A stretch of 64,000 nucleotides of DNA from Pedobacter sp. KBS0701 (GCF_005938645.2 NZ_CP042171.1:2418001-2482000); one strand, 5' to 3'; positions 34,542-45,030 are shown, numbered from the stretch's first letter. The notes: a model not told the origin generated them from the sequence alone. Numbers and translations are program-made.

Positions 34542-37133
34542 TTAATTTTCTTCTTCGGTTTCGTTATCTGATTCTCCTTCTTCTTCAGTATCATCAGCTT
34601 CAGGAGTAGTATCGGCTTCTATTTCTTCACCGTCTGTAACTACAACATCTGTTAAATCTACTGTTTCTTCTTCATCTTCTTCGTGGTCAATTTTGGTAAC
34701 CGATGCAATTTCGTCATCACCTTTTAACGATATTAAACGAACCCCTTGTGTGGCACGCCCCATTACCCTTAATGCTGATACCGGAATTCTGATTACAATG
34801 CCTGAACGGTTAATAATCATCAAATCTTCGCTATCAGTAACGTCTTTTATAGAAACTAATTGCCCGGTTTTTTCAGTAACGTTAATTGTTTTTACCCCTT
34901 TACCACCACGGTTAGTTACACGATAGTCTTCAATATCGGTACGTTTTCCGTAACCTTTTTCTGATACTACTAACACCGTAACTTCAGGATTGTTTACAGC
35001 AATCATGCCAACAACTTCATCCTGATCGTGTGCAAGCCTTACACCACGAACACCGGTAGCTGTTCTACCCATCGGACGAACAGTTTTCTCATTGAAACGG
35101 ATGGCTCTTCCTGAACGTAAAGCCATTACAATTTCGCTTTCGCCGTTGGTTAAACAAGCTTCTAATAAGATATCGCCTTCGTTAATGTTAATGGCGTTGA
35201 TACCATTTACACGTGGACGTGAATATGCTTCGAGAGATGTTTTCTTAATGGTACCTTTTTTAGTACACATAATGATGAAATTGTTCTCTAAGTATTCCTG
35301 GTCTTTAAGGTTTTTAACCTTGATATAAGCTTTGATTTTTTCTTCTTTCGGAATATTGATGATGTTCTGGATCGCTCTTCCTTTACTGGTTCTCGAACCT
35401 TCCGGAATTTCGTATACCCTCAGCCAGAAACACCTTCCGGCTTCAGTAAAGAACAACATGTAATTGTGGTTGGTGGCTACCAGCATGTGCTCAATAAAAT
35501 CTTCATTTCTTGAGGTACTGCCTTTAGAACCTTTACCACCCCTGCCCTGTGCTTTAAATTCGCTTGCCGGAGTACGCTTTACGTAACCTTCGTGAGAAAT
35601 GGTGATCACAACTTCTTCATCGTCGATGAAATCTTCCATACTCATATCTTCTGCCGAGTGAACGATTGTAGTTCTGCGTTCATCACCAAATTTCTGCTTC
35701 ACCTCTTCCAGTTCATCCTTGATAATCTGCATCCGCAAACCTTCATCTGCTAAAATAGATTTCAAGTATTCGATGGTTTTCATTAATTCAGCATATTCTT
35801 CTTTAATCTTATCGCGCTCTAGTCCTGTTAAACGACGCAATGTCATATCCAGGATCGCACGTGCCTGAAGGTCGCTCAGCCCGAATTTCTCCATTAAGCC
35901 TAAACGGGCTTCTTCTGGCGTTTCGGATGCACGGATCAATTTAATAACTTCATCTAAATGGTCTAAAGCAATTAGATAACCTTCTAATATGTGCGCACGT
36001 TTTTCAGCCTCAGCTAGTTCGTATTTGGTACGGCGAACAATTACGTCATGACGGTGATCCACAAAGTGTACAATCAAATCTTTAAGATTCAACATCTGTG
36101 GACGGCCTTTCACCAATGCAATGTTATTTACACTGAAAGAGGTTTGTAGCGCTGTATATTTATATAGGTTGTTTAAAACGATAGAGGCATTTGCATCACG
36201 TTTGATTTCGTACACAATACGGATACCATCTTTGTTGGATTCGTCTTTGATGTTTGAAATGCCTTCCAGTTTTTTCTCGCCCACCAATTCAGCAGTACGT
36301 TCAATCATCTGGGCTTTGTTTACCTGGTACGGAATTTCAGTAACAATAATCACTTCACGGTCTTTAATGCTTTCGATCTCTGCTTTTGCACGCATTACAA
36401 TACGTCCGCGGCCAGTTTCGAAGGCTTCTTTTACACCGGTATAACCATAAATAATACCACCTGTAGGGAAATCCGGAGCTTTTACAAACTTCATTAATTC
36501 CTCAATTGTGATATCTCTATTGTCGATATAGTTGACCACACCATCAATTACTTCGGTTAAATTGTGTGGTGCCATATTGGTGGCCATACCTACCGCAATT
36601 CCGGAAGAACCGTTAACTAAAAGGTTAGGTATTTTTGCAGGTAAAACCGTAGGTTCCTGCTCTGTATCATCAAAGTTTAATTGAAAATCAACCGTATCTT
36701 TATTGATATCTGCAACCATTTCTTCAGCAAGTTTGCTAAAACGTGCCTCGGTATAACGCATTGCAGCTGGTGAATCACCATCAATGTGCCCAAAATTTCC
36801 CTGTCCATCTACCATTGGGTAGCGCAAACTCCAATCCTGAGCCATGCGAACCATGGTAAAATATACGGATGCATCGCCGTGTGGATGATACTTACCTAAA
36901 ACCTCACCCACGATACGGGCTGATTTTTTATAAGGTTTTCCGCTGGTTACACCTAACCCCAACATGCCGTAGAGCACACGGCGGTGTACTGGTTTCAATC
37001 CATCGCGTACATCAGGCAAAGCCCTTGATACGATTACCGACATTGAATAATCAATGTAGGCCGATTTCATCTGCTCTTCTATGTTAATTTGAATGATTTT
37101 GTCGTTCTGCTGATTTTCTAAATCTTCTGCCAT
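34542..37133 (-). CDS. gyrA: DNA gyrase subunit A
   Basis: An 863-residue type II topoisomerase subunit that breaks and rejoins DNA during negative supercoiling. The catalytic Tyr127 lies in [10 protein letters not shown]; the tower/exit-gate region and the C-terminal beta-pinwheel follow, with a GyrA-box-like repeat ([10 protein letters not shown]) and an acidic tail from about residue 815 (many Glu/Asp). In the segment corresponding to the quinolone region, [18 protein letters not shown], the residues aligning with E. coli Ser83 and Asp87 are Ala88 and Phe92. No gyrB lies in the window. The gene is followed by a TPR gene and preceded by a TAATTTTG box at 37200-37207. Confidence 0.97.
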   Translation of the reverse strand: MAEDLENQQNDKIIQINIEEQMKSAYIDYSMSVIVSRALPDVRDGLKPVHRRVLYGMLGLGVTSGKPYKKSARIVGEVLGKYHPHGDASVYFTMVRMAQDWSLRYPMVDGQGNFGHIDGDSPAAMRYTEARFSKLAEEMVADINKDTVDFQLNFDDTEQEPTVLPAKIPNLLVNGSSGIAVGMATNMAPHNLTEVIDGVVNYIDNRDITIEELMKFVKAPDFPTGGIIYGYTGVKEAFETGRGRIVMRAKAEIESIKDREVIIVTEIPYQVNKAQMIERTAELVGEKKLEGISNIKDESNKDGIRIVYEIKRDANASIVLNNLYKYTALQTSFSVNNIALVKGRPQMLNLKDLIVHFVDHRHDVIVRRTKYELAEAEKRAHILEGYLIALDHLDEVIKLIRASETPEEARLGLMEKFGLSDLQARAILDMTLRRLTGLERDKIKEEYAELMKTIEYLKSILADEGLRMQIIKDELEEVKQKFGDERRTTIVHSAEDMSMEDFIDDEEVVITISHEGYVKRTPASEFKAQGRGGKGSKGSTSRNEDFIEHMLVATNHNYMLFFTEAGRCFWLRVYEIPEGSRTSKGRAIQNIINIPKEEKIKAYIKVKNLKDQEYLENNFIIMCTKKGTIKKTSLEAYSRPRVNGINAININEGDILLEACLTNGESEIVMALRSGRAIRFNEKTVRPMGRTATGVRGVRLAHDQDEVVGMIAVNNPEVTVLVVSEKGYGKRTDIEDYRVTNRGGKGVKTINVTEKTGQLVSIKDVTDSEDLMIINRSGIVIRIPVSALRVMGRATQGVRLISLKGDDEIASVTKIDHEEDEEETVDLTDVVVTDGEEIEADTTPEADDTEEEGESDNETEEEN

Positions 37134-37199
37134 AAATTATTATTCTCGTTACTTAAAACGATATTAAAAAAGGGTATTACTATAACCTTGCGAATTTAA

Positions 37200-37207
37200 C
37201 AAAATTA
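37200..37207 (-). promoter_or_regulatory. -7 box of gyrA
   Basis: Reverse-strand TAATTTTG fits TAnnTTTG, 66 nt before the gyrA ATG. No clear TTTG at the -33 position. Confidence 0.4.
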
Positions 37208-37309
37208 TGCCGGATTAAGGCATTGTGGAAAATTTTTGACCTTTGTTATAGGTTTTTTACTCCCGATGTAATTTTAAGTCATTGAAGGCCAGTTTAAGAG
37301 TTTTTGATC

Positions 37310-37560
37310 TAAACCCGATCATGTTTTTTAAACCCGATAGGTTTGCCGGATTGGATTGATGATTTTCTTGGAAATGTAGGGTTCGGTGTTAATGGCGGGC
37401 GACACTCCTGCTACCGCTGCAAGTCCTCCCCGATAAAATCTGTGAAACAAGCAAGCACTCAATAAAAGACAACATAGACAGTGCTTAAATCGGGTACGGG
37501 CTTTCCGCTGTATCAGGTTTATGAACAAGGGTTCTGTATTTATATGCTGATTTAAAAACA
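37310..37560. repeat. Dispersed intergenic repeat (single copy, related to the argS-upstream repeat)
   Basis: This gap before the TetA-type pump contains the inverted 12-mer CTTTCCGCTGTA (37501-37512), the complement of TACAGCGGAAAG in the repeat at 2157-2742, and AATCGGG next to it. A reverse-strand frame (37328-37561) reads through it but is typical of repeat-derived spurious frames. I see no real gene here. Confidence 0.45.
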
Positions 37561-37603
37561 ATAGGTTTGTAGAACTAAAATTTACATTCTTCAGTAATTC
37601 TGA

Positions 37604-37611
37604 TACTTTTG
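37604..37611 (+). promoter_or_regulatory. -7 box of the TetA-type MFS gene
   Basis: TACTTTTG fits TAnnTTTG and ends 19 nt before the ATG. Confidence 0.45.
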
Positions 37612-37630
37612 TTTTTCAACCTTTTATAAG

Positions 37631-38842
37631 ATGGCAAACGAGAAAAAATCTGCAATGAGTTTTATTATGGTCACCCTCCTGATCGATTTTACAGGTTTTG
37701 GGATCATTATTCCGGTTTTACCAAAACTTATACAGGATTTTACAGGCGCTGGTTTTGGGTTGGCAGCTGAATATGGCGGTTGGCTTACCTTGGCTTATGC
37801 ATCCGTTCAATTCATTTTTTCGCCGATTATTGGAGCATTAAGCGATCGTTACGGTCGGCGACCAGTATTATTGAGTTCCTTATTCGGGTTGGGGATTGAT
37901 TATATCTTTCTGGCTTTCGCGCCTTCAATTGTTTGGTTGTTTGTAGGAAGAATTATCGCCGGAATTACCGGAGCGAGTTTTACTACTGCCCAGGCTTATA
38001 TCGCCGATGTTTCACCTCCTGAAAAAAGAGCGCAGAATTTCGGTCTGGTTGGTGCTGCTTTTGGTGTAGGTTTTATTTTAGGCCCGGTTTTAGGTGGTGC
38101 ATTTAGTCATTTTGGTACCCGGGTTCCTTTTATGATTGCTGCAGGCTTATCTTTGATCAACTGGCTTTATGGTTATTTTATATTACCTGAATCATTACCG
38201 GTTGAAAAACGCAGGGCTTTTGAATGGAAAAGGGCAAACCCAATCGGCTCACTGGTTAGTATCGGTAAATACCCCGCCTTACTGGGTTTAATGATTACTT
38301 TATTCTTATTGTATTTCGCAAGCCACTCGGTTCAATCAAACTGGACATTTTATACTATGGAAAAATTCGACTGGGATACCTCCTGGGTGGGCTATTCGCT
38401 GGGCTTTGTAGGTTTGGTGATCGGTATTGTGCAGGGCGGATTAATCAGGGTGATTCTCCCGAAAATTGGAGAAAAGAAAGCGGTTTATTTTGGCCTGATT
38501 TTATACGTAATTGGCTTTACAGCCTTTGCTTTTGCGTCAAAAGGCTGGATGATGTTCGCTTTTATGGTGCCTTATGGTTTGGCAGGAATCGGCGGACCAG
38601 CAATGCAGGGGTTGATTTCTAACCAGATACCATCTAATGCACAAGGTGAAATGCAGGGTGTTTTAACAGGTTTACAGAGTTTGGCGGCCATATTTGCACC
38701 ATGGGTAATGACACATATTTTCGCGTATTTTATAGAGGGTGAAGCACCTGTTTATTTTCCGGGGGCACCGTTTATATTAAGTGCAGTGTTAACGTTGATT
38801 GGGTTGTTTATTTGTTTGAGAAGTTTGAAGAAGTATCATTAG
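37631..38842 (+). CDS. TetA-type (DHA1) MFS efflux transporter
   Basis: A 403-residue membrane protein with 12 predicted helices of the drug:H+ antiporter-1 family. Seen: [21 protein letters not shown] (helix 1), motif A as [61 protein letters not shown] (motifs B and C). That string is the classic TetA/TCR class signature. Actual substrate is unknown; many Bacteroidota homologues are general multidrug pumps. It is monocistronic, with a -7 box 19 nt upstream and a palindromic repeat downstream. A TetX-like enzyme lies 13 kb away, but no link is shown. Confidence 0.88.
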   Translation: MANEKKSAMSFIMVTLLIDFTGFGIIIPVLPKLIQDFTGAGFGLAAEYGGWLTLAYASVQFIFSPIIGALSDRYGRRPVLLSSLFGLGIDYIFLAFAPSIVWLFVGRIIAGITGASFTTAQAYIADVSPPEKRAQNFGLVGAAFGVGFILGPVLGGAFSHFGTRVPFMIAAGLSLINWLYGYFILPESLPVEKRRAFEWKRANPIGSLVSIGKYPALLGLMITLFLLYFASHSVQSNWTFYTMEKFDWDTSWVGYSLGFVGLVIGIVQGGLIRVILPKIGEKKAVYFGLILYVIGFTAFAFASKGWMMFAFMVPYGLAGIGGPAMQGLISNQIPSNAQGEMQGVLTGLQSLAAIFAPWVMTHIFAYFIEGEAPVYFPGAPFILSAVLTLIGLFICLRSLKKYH

Positions 38843-38876
38843 TTACAAATGTGGCTGTATCTCTAATAAGAAAAAT

Positions 38877-38965
38877 CGTCATCTCGACTGAAGCGCAGCG
38901 GAATGGAGAGATCTATCCTCGAGATAGATTTCTCAACTTCGTTGCACTCCGCTCGAAATCACGAT
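38877..38965. repeat. Dispersed palindromic repeat (GTCATCTCGA type)
   Basis: An 89-bp unit starting cgtcatctcgactgaagcgc folds into a long imperfect hairpin: GAGAGATCTATC opposes GATAGATTTCTC around CTCGA, and the outer GCGCAGCGGA region opposes TGCACTCCGCTCG. Shorter pieces of the same family occur at about 30498, 50877-51060, and 62530-62850. It follows the MFS gene and may act as a terminator. Confidence 0.75.
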
Positions 38966-38987
38966 CACTTGGTTGGGAGTAGAAATC

Positions 38988-40340
38988 TTACAACAGTTCA
39001 TTCGCTAAATTAGCCAATTCACTCCTTTCGCCTTTTTGCAAAGTAATATGGGCATACAGGGGATGATTTTTCGCGTTTTCAATTAAATAAGACAAGCCAT
39101 TACTTTCTGAATCGAGGTATGGCGTATCAATCTGGTAAATATCGCCCGTAAAAACAATTTTAGTATGCTCACCTGCCCTCGAAATGATTGTTTTAACCTC
39201 GTGGGGAGTTAAATTTTGGGCCTCATCAATAATAAAGAATATCTTGGTTAAAGTTCTGCCTCTGATAAAGGCCAAAGGTGCAATGGCTATTTTCTCAGTA
39301 GTAATCAGTTCATCAATTTTTTCTGACATTTTATCATCACCAATAAACTGTTCTTTAATAAAACGCAGGTTATCCCAGATCGGCGCCATAAAAGGATCAG
39401 TTTTCGATTTTGCATCGCCTGGAAGGAAGCCAATATCTTTATTGCTCAAAGAAACTATCGGTCGGGTAACATAGATCTGTCTGAAATTTTTACGCTGTTC
39501 TAAAGCGCTGGCCAGCGCCAGTAAAGTTTTTCCGGTTCCGGCATTGCCCTGTATACTGACTAACTTGATTTCGGGATCTAAAAGGGCATGAATGGCAAAT
39601 GCCTGCTCAATATTTTTGGGTTTGATCTTAAAAATGGCATCTGTAGAAACGGTCGAGATAGTTTTTAAGCTATTATTGTAAAATACGTTGGCGGTTTTCC
39701 TTTTATTTTTAAGGATATAAAAGTGGTTGGCATTTTTAGGCGGTAATCCCAGTTCAGCTGCATCAACAAAAGCATGTTTTTTTACCGCTTCAATCACTTC
39801 GATCGGAAAATCAACAAGCTCTGTTTTACCCGCATAAAGCTCGTCTACATTTTTGATTTTACCCGTTTCGTAATCTTCGGCATTTAAATCCAAGGCTTTT
39901 GCTTTTAACCTCAGGCAAATGTCTTTTGATACCAGGATTACTTTTTTATCAGGATGTTCCTCTTTTAAGCTTAAGGCAGCATTTAAAATTTTATGGTCTG
40001 TTTTGCCTTTTCCATAAATGTTCTCTGCATCTACAATTAAAGGTTTCTCGTTCAGCACTACCCTAAATTTACCAGAATCCGGACTTTTTAACGAAATCCA
40101 GTCGCTGATCAGTTTTTGTTTTGAAGTTTCATCTATCAGACGGATAAAACTTCGGGCTTCAAAGTTCCTGGTATCATTACCACTTTTGAAATTATCAAGC
40201 TCTTCTAAAACCTGAATGGGAATGGCCACATCATGCTCATGGAAGTTATTTATCGCATCATGATCGTATAAAATAACCGAGGTATCTAAAACGAATATTT
40301 TTTTTGACGGATTGGAGATTAATTTACCTTTTTTGGCCAT
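38988..40340 (-). CDS. PhoH-family protein with N-terminal PIN domain
   Basis: A 450-residue protein with an N-terminal PIN nuclease domain (Asp19 in FVLDTSVILYDHD, Glu46/Glu47, Asp140 in VSKDICLRLKA) and a C-terminal PhoH ATPase (Walker A GNAGTGKT at 265-272, Walker B IIDEAQN with Asp372-Glu373). This is the PhoH2-type fusion, reported in other bacteria to unwind and cleave RNA; here the function is inferred. It is transcribed alone, facing the MFS gene, with no TAnnTTTG box visible at its start. The neighbouring 750-bp gap and its terminator belong to a different transcript. Confidence 0.92.
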   Translation of the reverse strand: MAKKGKLISNPSKKIFVLDTSVILYDHDAINNFHEHDVAIPIQVLEELDNFKSGNDTRNFEARSFIRLIDETSKQKLISDWISLKSPDSGKFRVVLNEKPLIVDAENIYGKGKTDHKILNAALSLKEEHPDKKVILVSKDICLRLKAKALDLNAEDYETGKIKNVDELYAGKTELVDFPIEVIEAVKKHAFVDAAELGLPPKNANHFYILKNKRKTANVFYNNSLKTISTVSTDAIFKIKPKNIEQAFAIHALLDPEIKLVSIQGNAGTGKTLLALASALEQRKNFRQIYVTRPIVSLSNKDIGFLPGDAKSKTDPFMAPIWDNLRFIKEQFIGDDKMSEKIDELITTEKIAIAPLAFIRGRTLTKIFFIIDEAQNLTPHEVKTIISRAGEHTKIVFTGDIYQIDTPYLDSESNGLSYLIENAKNHPLYAHITLQKGERSELANLANELL

Positions 40341-40424
40341 TTGGTAAATTTAATATTTTAGGAATTATTAGCAGAAAAATCTGTTATTCTTTTTTTTGCC
40401 ACGATCCAAAATCCTGGGCAAATA

Positions 40425-40463
40425 AAAACGGGGAATTCTTCTTTCGATTCATTTCCCCGTTTT
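40425..40463 (-). terminator. Bidirectional terminator in the PhoH-FUSC gap
   Basis: AAAACGGGGAA (40425-40435) pairs perfectly with TTCCCCGTTTT (40453-40463) around a 17-nt loop, with runs of A and T on the outside. It lies 85 bp upstream of the phoH start, so it does not end phoH; it points to a separate reverse-strand transcript arriving from 40464-40861. Confidence 0.8.
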
Positions 40464-40861
40464 AACTTTAAAAACAGCCATAGCTGTATTTTAAAGCATC
40501 TAATTCTTGTTACTTTGATTTTTCCGTTTTCGTTAGGTTTTGCAACTTTTGCGATCCGTGAAAATTTATTTCCAACTCTTCCGTCCGTAAACTTCTTAGT
40601 TTTCCATAAGCTCTGTTTGGGCCTGTTCGATTTTCTCATTCTCCAACCTTGCGGTGGTCGTGTATATTCTTACTCAGTTTAACCCTTTCTGAAATTAATC
40701 GTTTTCCCTGTAAACTATCCGAAACAATTTCCCTTTCGGTTCTTTATCTCTTTTGGATTGTTTTGTCAGAATTCAAAGTACTTCGTATTTGATATGATCT
40801 AATTTAGTAGGAAAACAGCCATTTTGCAAGAGAAAAATAAAGGTTTTTATAAACAAAGTTA
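40464..40861 (-). ncRNA. Candidate non-coding (or small-protein) transcript
   Basis: This region has a reverse-strand -7-like box (TAACTTTG, 40854-40861; GTTG about 22 nt upstream), internal hairpins (CCGAAA / TTTCGG at 40719-40739; an ACAGC/GCTGT stem near 40471-40500) and the terminator at 40425-40463. It would give an RNA of about 420 nt. A Lys/Arg-rich frame (40639-40358, MRKSNRPKQSLWKTKK...) reads across the terminator, so it is unlikely to be a genuine protein in full, though its first 50 codons might be. I could not match it to RNase P, tmRNA, SRP or 6S RNA signatures. Confidence 0.3.
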
Positions 40862-41080
40862 TCAACTTAAATATACTGGTTATCAACAGCTTAATTCTTA
40901 TAAATGGGCGTTTCCAGTGTTGATTTATGCTTTTATTGACCTTATTAACAATCCGGGGGTATACACTTATAAACATTCGCTATTATTTTGTTAGTCAGTT
41001 ATTTAAGTTTTTTCAGCTTAAAAGTTAAAAAAAAGCAAAAAACTTAATTTTAATCACAACAAAAAACTTCGCTATTATGT

Positions 41081-41088
41081 TATTTTTG
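41081..41088 (+). promoter_or_regulatory. -7 box of the FUSC gene
   Basis: TATTTTTG fits TAnnTTTG and ends 4 nt before the ATG at 41093. No -33 TTTG is visible. The spacing predicts a leaderless transcript. Confidence 0.5.
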
Positions 41089-41092
41089 TAAC

Positions 41093-43252
41093 ATGCAGAT
41101 CAGGCAACCCATTAGAAATATACAAGACTTTTTACTGAGTACGTATTTTGCCGACGGTCTCCGTATTACTATTGGTGTGCTGCTCCCCTCTTTAATTCTG
41201 GCCCAGTTTGGTATGTTAAAGTACGGGATGACCTTGTCGCTTGGCGCATTGTGTGTAAGCGTAGTAGATAGTCCGGGGCCAATGGTACACCGGAGAAATG
41301 CGATGCTGGTTACTACAGCTTTAATTTTTACATTCTCCATTCTAACAGGTTTAACCAATAGAAGCCATTATTTTATCGGCTTCCTTTTGGCCGTATCAAG
41401 CTTTGTATTTTCGATGTTTTACATTTACGGCATCAGGGCAGCATCAGTAGGTACTGCAGTTTTGCTGATTATGGTGCTGAGCATTGATGATATCAGGCCT
41501 TGGCAGGATGTTTTGTTGCATGGGTTAATGGTACTTGCGGGCAGTCTTTGGTATACCGGATTGAGTTATTTTGTATACCGGCTCCGGCCCTTCCGTTTGG
41601 TACAGCAATCATTAAGCGATTCTATTTTAGAGGTAGCAGAATTTTTAAGGGAGAAGGCCAAATTTTATCATCAAAACAATAATTACGATAAAACCTATTC
41701 TGATTTATTACAACTCCAGGTTTCAGTTCATGAGAAACAGGATGCCGTAAGGGAATTGCTTTTCAGAACACGCGAAATTGTAAGGGATTCTACTCCTGAA
41801 GGAAGATTTTTGTTATTGGTATTTGTAGATATGGTCGATCTGTTTGAGCAGGTAATGTCTACTTACTATAATTACCAGCAGTTGCATGATCAGTTTGATA
41901 AAGCAGGCATATTATCAGATTATGAAATGGCCATTAAGCGGATTTCGTATGCGCTTGATGATATTTCATTTGCACTGAAAAGTGGCGGAACACCTGTTGT
42001 CTCCAAACGTTTGTTAATTGAGATTGAAAGGTTAAAGATCAAAATTAATGATCTGGAAAAGAATAATCAGAATCAGGAGTACAATACCTTAGGTATTATT
42101 GCCTTAAAAAATATTGAGGTGAACATTGAGAATATCCTGTCAAGGGTTAAAACTATCTTCAGCTATTTTAAAATCCGAAACAGTAAAGATATCAGACAGG
42201 CCGAGGTTGATACAGAGAAATTTATCACCAGACAGAAATTCGACTTTAAACTATTTTCAGAGAATTTAACTTATACTTCCTCCACTTTCAGGCATTCGCT
42301 GCGGGTTACCGTGGTGATGCTTCTGGGTTTTATAGTTGCTCAGATACTCAATTTCTCGCATAGCTACTGGATTCTCCTCACCATCCTGGTTATTTCGAAA
42401 CCGGGCTTTAGTTTAACAAAAGAACGTAATTATCAGCGTTTAATCGGTACCACAGTTGGAGCGTTTATTGGTATGGGGGTAATTACTTACATCCACGATC
42501 GAAACACTTTATTCGTGATCCTGTTAATCTGCATGATTGGCTGTTATAGTTTCCAAAGGAAAAATTATGTAGTGAGTGTTCTCTTTATGACACCCTATAT
42601 CTTAATCCTCTTTGATTTTCTGGGTATGGGATCTATAGCGCTGGCGCGTGAAAGGATTTATGATACTTTTATAGGCTCTGGTATTGCGTTATTGGCCAGT
42701 TATTCTTTATTCCCCACCTGGGAGTATGAAAAGCTCAAAGAGGCTATGATCGATATCTTAAAAGCAAATAAGGGTTATTATGAACAGGTGATTAAGTTGT
42801 ATTTTGAGAAAAATTATAACAGAACGGAATATAAACTGGCAAGGAAAGAAGTGTATGTAAGTACCGCAAATTTGGCTTCGCTTTTTCAAAGAATGTTTTC
42901 TGAACCAAAAAGCAAACAGTTGTTTATTAAAGAGGTGCATCAGTTTACAGCGCTGAATCATTTGTTATCCTCTTATGTGGCCACACTTTCCTTATACAAT
43001 AATGAGCATCAATTTATCTTCGAAAGTTTCGATACCCTAAAACCGATTGCCAATAATACCAATTATTTATTGGATACATCAATTGATAATTTGGAGCTGG
43101 GGACCAGTACAATTGATAATGTACCATTAATCAGGTTAAATGATAATGGTTTGGGAATAAAAAAAGGTGAAGATTTAATTCCGGAGCAATTTGATCTGAT
43201 TCAGAAGGTTGCTTACGATATCTATAAACTATCGGTGAAAATAAAGCTTTAG
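41093..43252 (+). CDS. FUSC/YccS-family inner-membrane protein
   Basis: A 719-residue protein with two clusters of membrane helices (about 20-160 and 400-530), each followed by a long helical cytosolic domain, the YccS/FUSC plan. The N-terminal block shows LRITIGVLLPSLILAQFGML and GALCVSVVDSPGPMVHRRN; the C-terminal block shows FRHSLRVTVVMLLGFIVAQIL and KERNYQRLIGTTVGAFIGMGV. Family members are linked to aromatic-acid or fusaric-acid export, but most, including this type, have no proven substrate. Single gene with its own promoter box. Confidence 0.85.
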   Translation: MQIRQPIRNIQDFLLSTYFADGLRITIGVLLPSLILAQFGMLKYGMTLSLGALCVSVVDSPGPMVHRRNAMLVTTALIFTFSILTGLTNRSHYFIGFLLAVSSFVFSMFYIYGIRAASVGTAVLLIMVLSIDDIRPWQDVLLHGLMVLAGSLWYTGLSYFVYRLRPFRLVQQSLSDSILEVAEFLREKAKFYHQNNNYDKTYSDLLQLQVSVHEKQDAVRELLFRTREIVRDSTPEGRFLLLVFVDMVDLFEQVMSTYYNYQQLHDQFDKAGILSDYEMAIKRISYALDDISFALKSGGTPVVSKRLLIEIERLKIKINDLEKNNQNQEYNTLGIIALKNIEVNIENILSRVKTIFSYFKIRNSKDIRQAEVDTEKFITRQKFDFKLFSENLTYTSSTFRHSLRVTVVMLLGFIVAQILNFSHSYWILLTILVISKPGFSLTKERNYQRLIGTTVGAFIGMGVITYIHDRNTLFVILLICMIGCYSFQRKNYVVSVLFMTPYILILFDFLGMGSIALARERIYDTFIGSGIALLASYSLFPTWEYEKLKEAMIDILKANKGYYEQVIKLYFEKNYNRTEYKLARKEVYVSTANLASLFQRMFSEPKSKQLFIKEVHQFTALNHLLSSYVATLSLYNNEHQFIFESFDTLKPIANNTNYLLDTSIDNLELGTSTIDNVPLIRLNDNGLGIKKGEDLIPEQFDLIQKVAYDIYKLSVKIKL

Positions 43253-43459
43253 TTAGAAGAACATCTCGCTAGCGACCACCTAACCACTTGCTGAATTGAA
43301 AAACTGCGAAACAATTTCAGATCTTACTGATAGCTACACCGGCAACCAGCTTACATTAATTTTTAATATATCCTTAGCAGTACAATTATACAGTCTTTAT
43401 GGCTGCTAAAAACAAAGGCAGGTATAATTTGTTAAACTTAATCTAATTAAGAAATTATT

Positions 43460-43870
43460 ATGGAAAAGCTATATACAGCTGAAGTTACAGCTACTGGAGG
43501 AAGAGACGGACACATTAAATCAAGTGATGGAATTTTAGATTTAGAGTTGAGAAAACCCAAAGAATTGGGTGGCCAGGGTGGAGCAACAAATCCTGAAGAA
43601 TTATTTGCAGCAGCATGGGGACCTTGTTATTTAGGTGCTTTAGGCTCTATAGCCGAACGCGAAGGTGTTGATGTTAGCGAAGCTAATGTGAAGGTATTGG
43701 TTTCTTTTAATAAGGATGGGAATTCATTTGCACTTTCAGCCGATTTGGATGTGCATATTCCTGGAATCTCTCATGAAGAAGCACAATCCTTAGCAGATAA
43801 GGCACATAGGACTTGTCCATACTCGAAAGCAACAAAAGGAAATATTGAAGTAAGGGTAACGGCTGTGTAA
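43460..43870 (+). CDS. Organic hydroperoxide resistance protein (Ohr, OsmC family)
   Basis: A 136-residue thiol peroxidase that reduces organic hydroperoxides using a dithiol. The two active-site cysteines are present: Cys56 (WGPCYLGAL) and Cys119 (RTCPYSKATKGN), and the N-terminal strands (EVTATGGRDGHIKSSDG, TNPEELFAAAWG) match Ohr rather than OsmC. Length is normal. Transcribed alone; TATAATTTG lies about 38 nt upstream, one base off the consensus. No OhrR regulator is adjacent. Confidence 0.92.
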   Translation: MEKLYTAEVTATGGRDGHIKSSDGILDLELRKPKELGGQGGATNPEELFAAAWGPCYLGALGSIAEREGVDVSEANVKVLVSFNKDGNSFALSADLDVHIPGISHEEAQSLADKAHRTCPYSKATKGNIEVRVTAV

Positions 43871-43928
43871 AATGAAATTGGAGGTAAGGTCAAATGTCAC
43901 CATCTGATTCCAAAATAAAAATTAACTT

Positions 43929-43952
43929 AGTGTCAGACAATAATCTGACACT
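43929..43952. repeat. Perfect 9-bp inverted repeat after ohr
   Basis: AGTGTCAGA and TCTGACACT are separated by 6 nt, just before the stronger terminator at 43964-43996. It may be a second terminator stem or a binding site. Confidence 0.5.
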
Positions 43953-43963
43953 ACGACAGTAAC

Positions 43964-43996
43964 AAAGAAGTCCCGATTTTGGTCGGGACTTCTTTT
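43964..43996. terminator. Bidirectional terminator between ohr and bioB
   Basis: AAGAAGTCCCGA and TCGGGACTTCTT form a perfect 12-bp stem with a 6-nt loop; A- and T-runs flank it. It serves ohr (forward) and bioB (reverse). Confidence 0.9.
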
Positions 43997-44013
43997 TGGA
44001 TTATATTTTCTGG

Positions 44014-45015
44014 TTAAACAGCTTCTTGTTCAATTCTTGTATTTGCGGGTCTGCCGTTTTTAAAGGCATCACGGGTTTTTAGTCCTAATAGTTCAAACAT
44101 GGCCATATCATCTACAAAAGCAGGATTTGGCGTAGTTAATAATTTATCGCCCGCGAAAATAGAACTTGCACCCGCCATAAAGCAGAAAGCCTGTTCTAAA
44201 GTACTCATCTCATTTCTACCAGCTGATAAACGCACTACCGAATTTGGCATTACAATACGCGCGGTGGCAATCATTCTCACCATATCCCAGATTGGAACAC
44301 GTGGCTGATTTTCTAAAGGTGTTCCTTTTACCGGAACTAAAGCATTAACCGGAACCGATTCAGGATGTTTTTCCATGTTTGATAAAGTCTGTAACATCGA
44401 AACTCGGTCTTCTACCGTTTCACCTAAACCGATAATACCTCCGCTACAAACTGTTAATTTTGCTTTACGTACGTTTTTTATCGTATTTAAACGATCATCG
44501 TAAGTTCTGGTTGAAATAATACGTTTATAATCATCTTCCGAAGTATCAATATTGTGGTTATAAGCATATAAACCGGCATCAGCTAAACGCTGCGCCTGAT
44601 TTTCAGTAAGCATACCCAAGGTACAGCAAACTTCCATATCCATATCATTAACCGCCTTAACCATTTCGATCACACGATCAAAATCGCGGTTATCGCGTAC
44701 TTCGCGCCAGGCGGCACCCATGCATAGACGTGATGCCCCACCCTCTTTTGCTTTAACTGCGGCACTAACCACCTGACTAACCTGCATCAATGGCTGAACT
44801 TCTAATTCGGTATGGTAGCGGGCTGCCTGTGGGCAATATGAACAATCTTCGGCACAACCTCCGGTTTTGATCGAGATTAATGAACTTACCTGAACTTCAT
44901 TGTAATCTTTATTCTCTCTATGGATACTTGCGGCTTCGTAAACCAGATCTAAAAATGGCCTGTTGTAAATTTCGTATATTTCTTCTTTTGTCCAATCGTG
45001 TCTTGTTTCTTGCAT
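44014..45015 (-). CDS. bioB: Biotin synthase
   Basis: A 333-residue radical SAM enzyme that inserts sulfur into dethiobiotin. The CxxxCxxC cluster motif is CAEDCSYC (Cys54, 58, 61), with the family segments [38 protein letters not shown] and LSAGRNEM. The frame opens with a TTG at 45033, but the ATG at 45015 ([13 protein letters not shown]) matches the usual N-terminus and leaves 15 nt to a good -7 box at 45031-45038. The gene is alone; other bio genes are not in the window. Confidence 0.96.
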   Translation of the reverse strand: MQETRHDWTKEEIYEIYNRPFLDLVYEAASIHRENKDYNEVQVSSLISIKTGGCAEDCSYCPQAARYHTELEVQPLMQVSQVVSAAVKAKEGGASRLCMGAAWREVRDNRDFDRVIEMVKAVNDMDMEVCCTLGMLTENQAQRLADAGLYAYNHNIDTSEDDYKRIISTRTYDDRLNTIKNVRKAKLTVCSGGIIGLGETVEDRVSMLQTLSNMEKHPESVPVNALVPVKGTPLENQPRVPIWDMVRMIATARIVMPNSVVRLSAGRNEMSTLEQAFCFMAGASSIFAGDKLLTTPNPAFVDDMAMFELLGLKTRDAFKNGRPANTRIEQEAV

Positions 45016-45030
45016 TGGGATCAGATTTTG

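Noticed and set aside
37328..37561. 77-residue reverse frame upstream of the TetA-type pump
   Set aside because: Runs through a dispersed repeat, a common source of spurious frames.
37631..38842. Calling the MFS gene a tetracycline-resistance determinant
   Set aside because: The DHA1 signature is shared by many drug pumps; the sequence alone does not support a specific drug.
40358..40639. 93-residue Lys/Arg-rich frame in the PhoH-FUSC gap
   Set aside because: Reads through a perfect terminator and has no recognised family; kept only as part of a candidate RNA.
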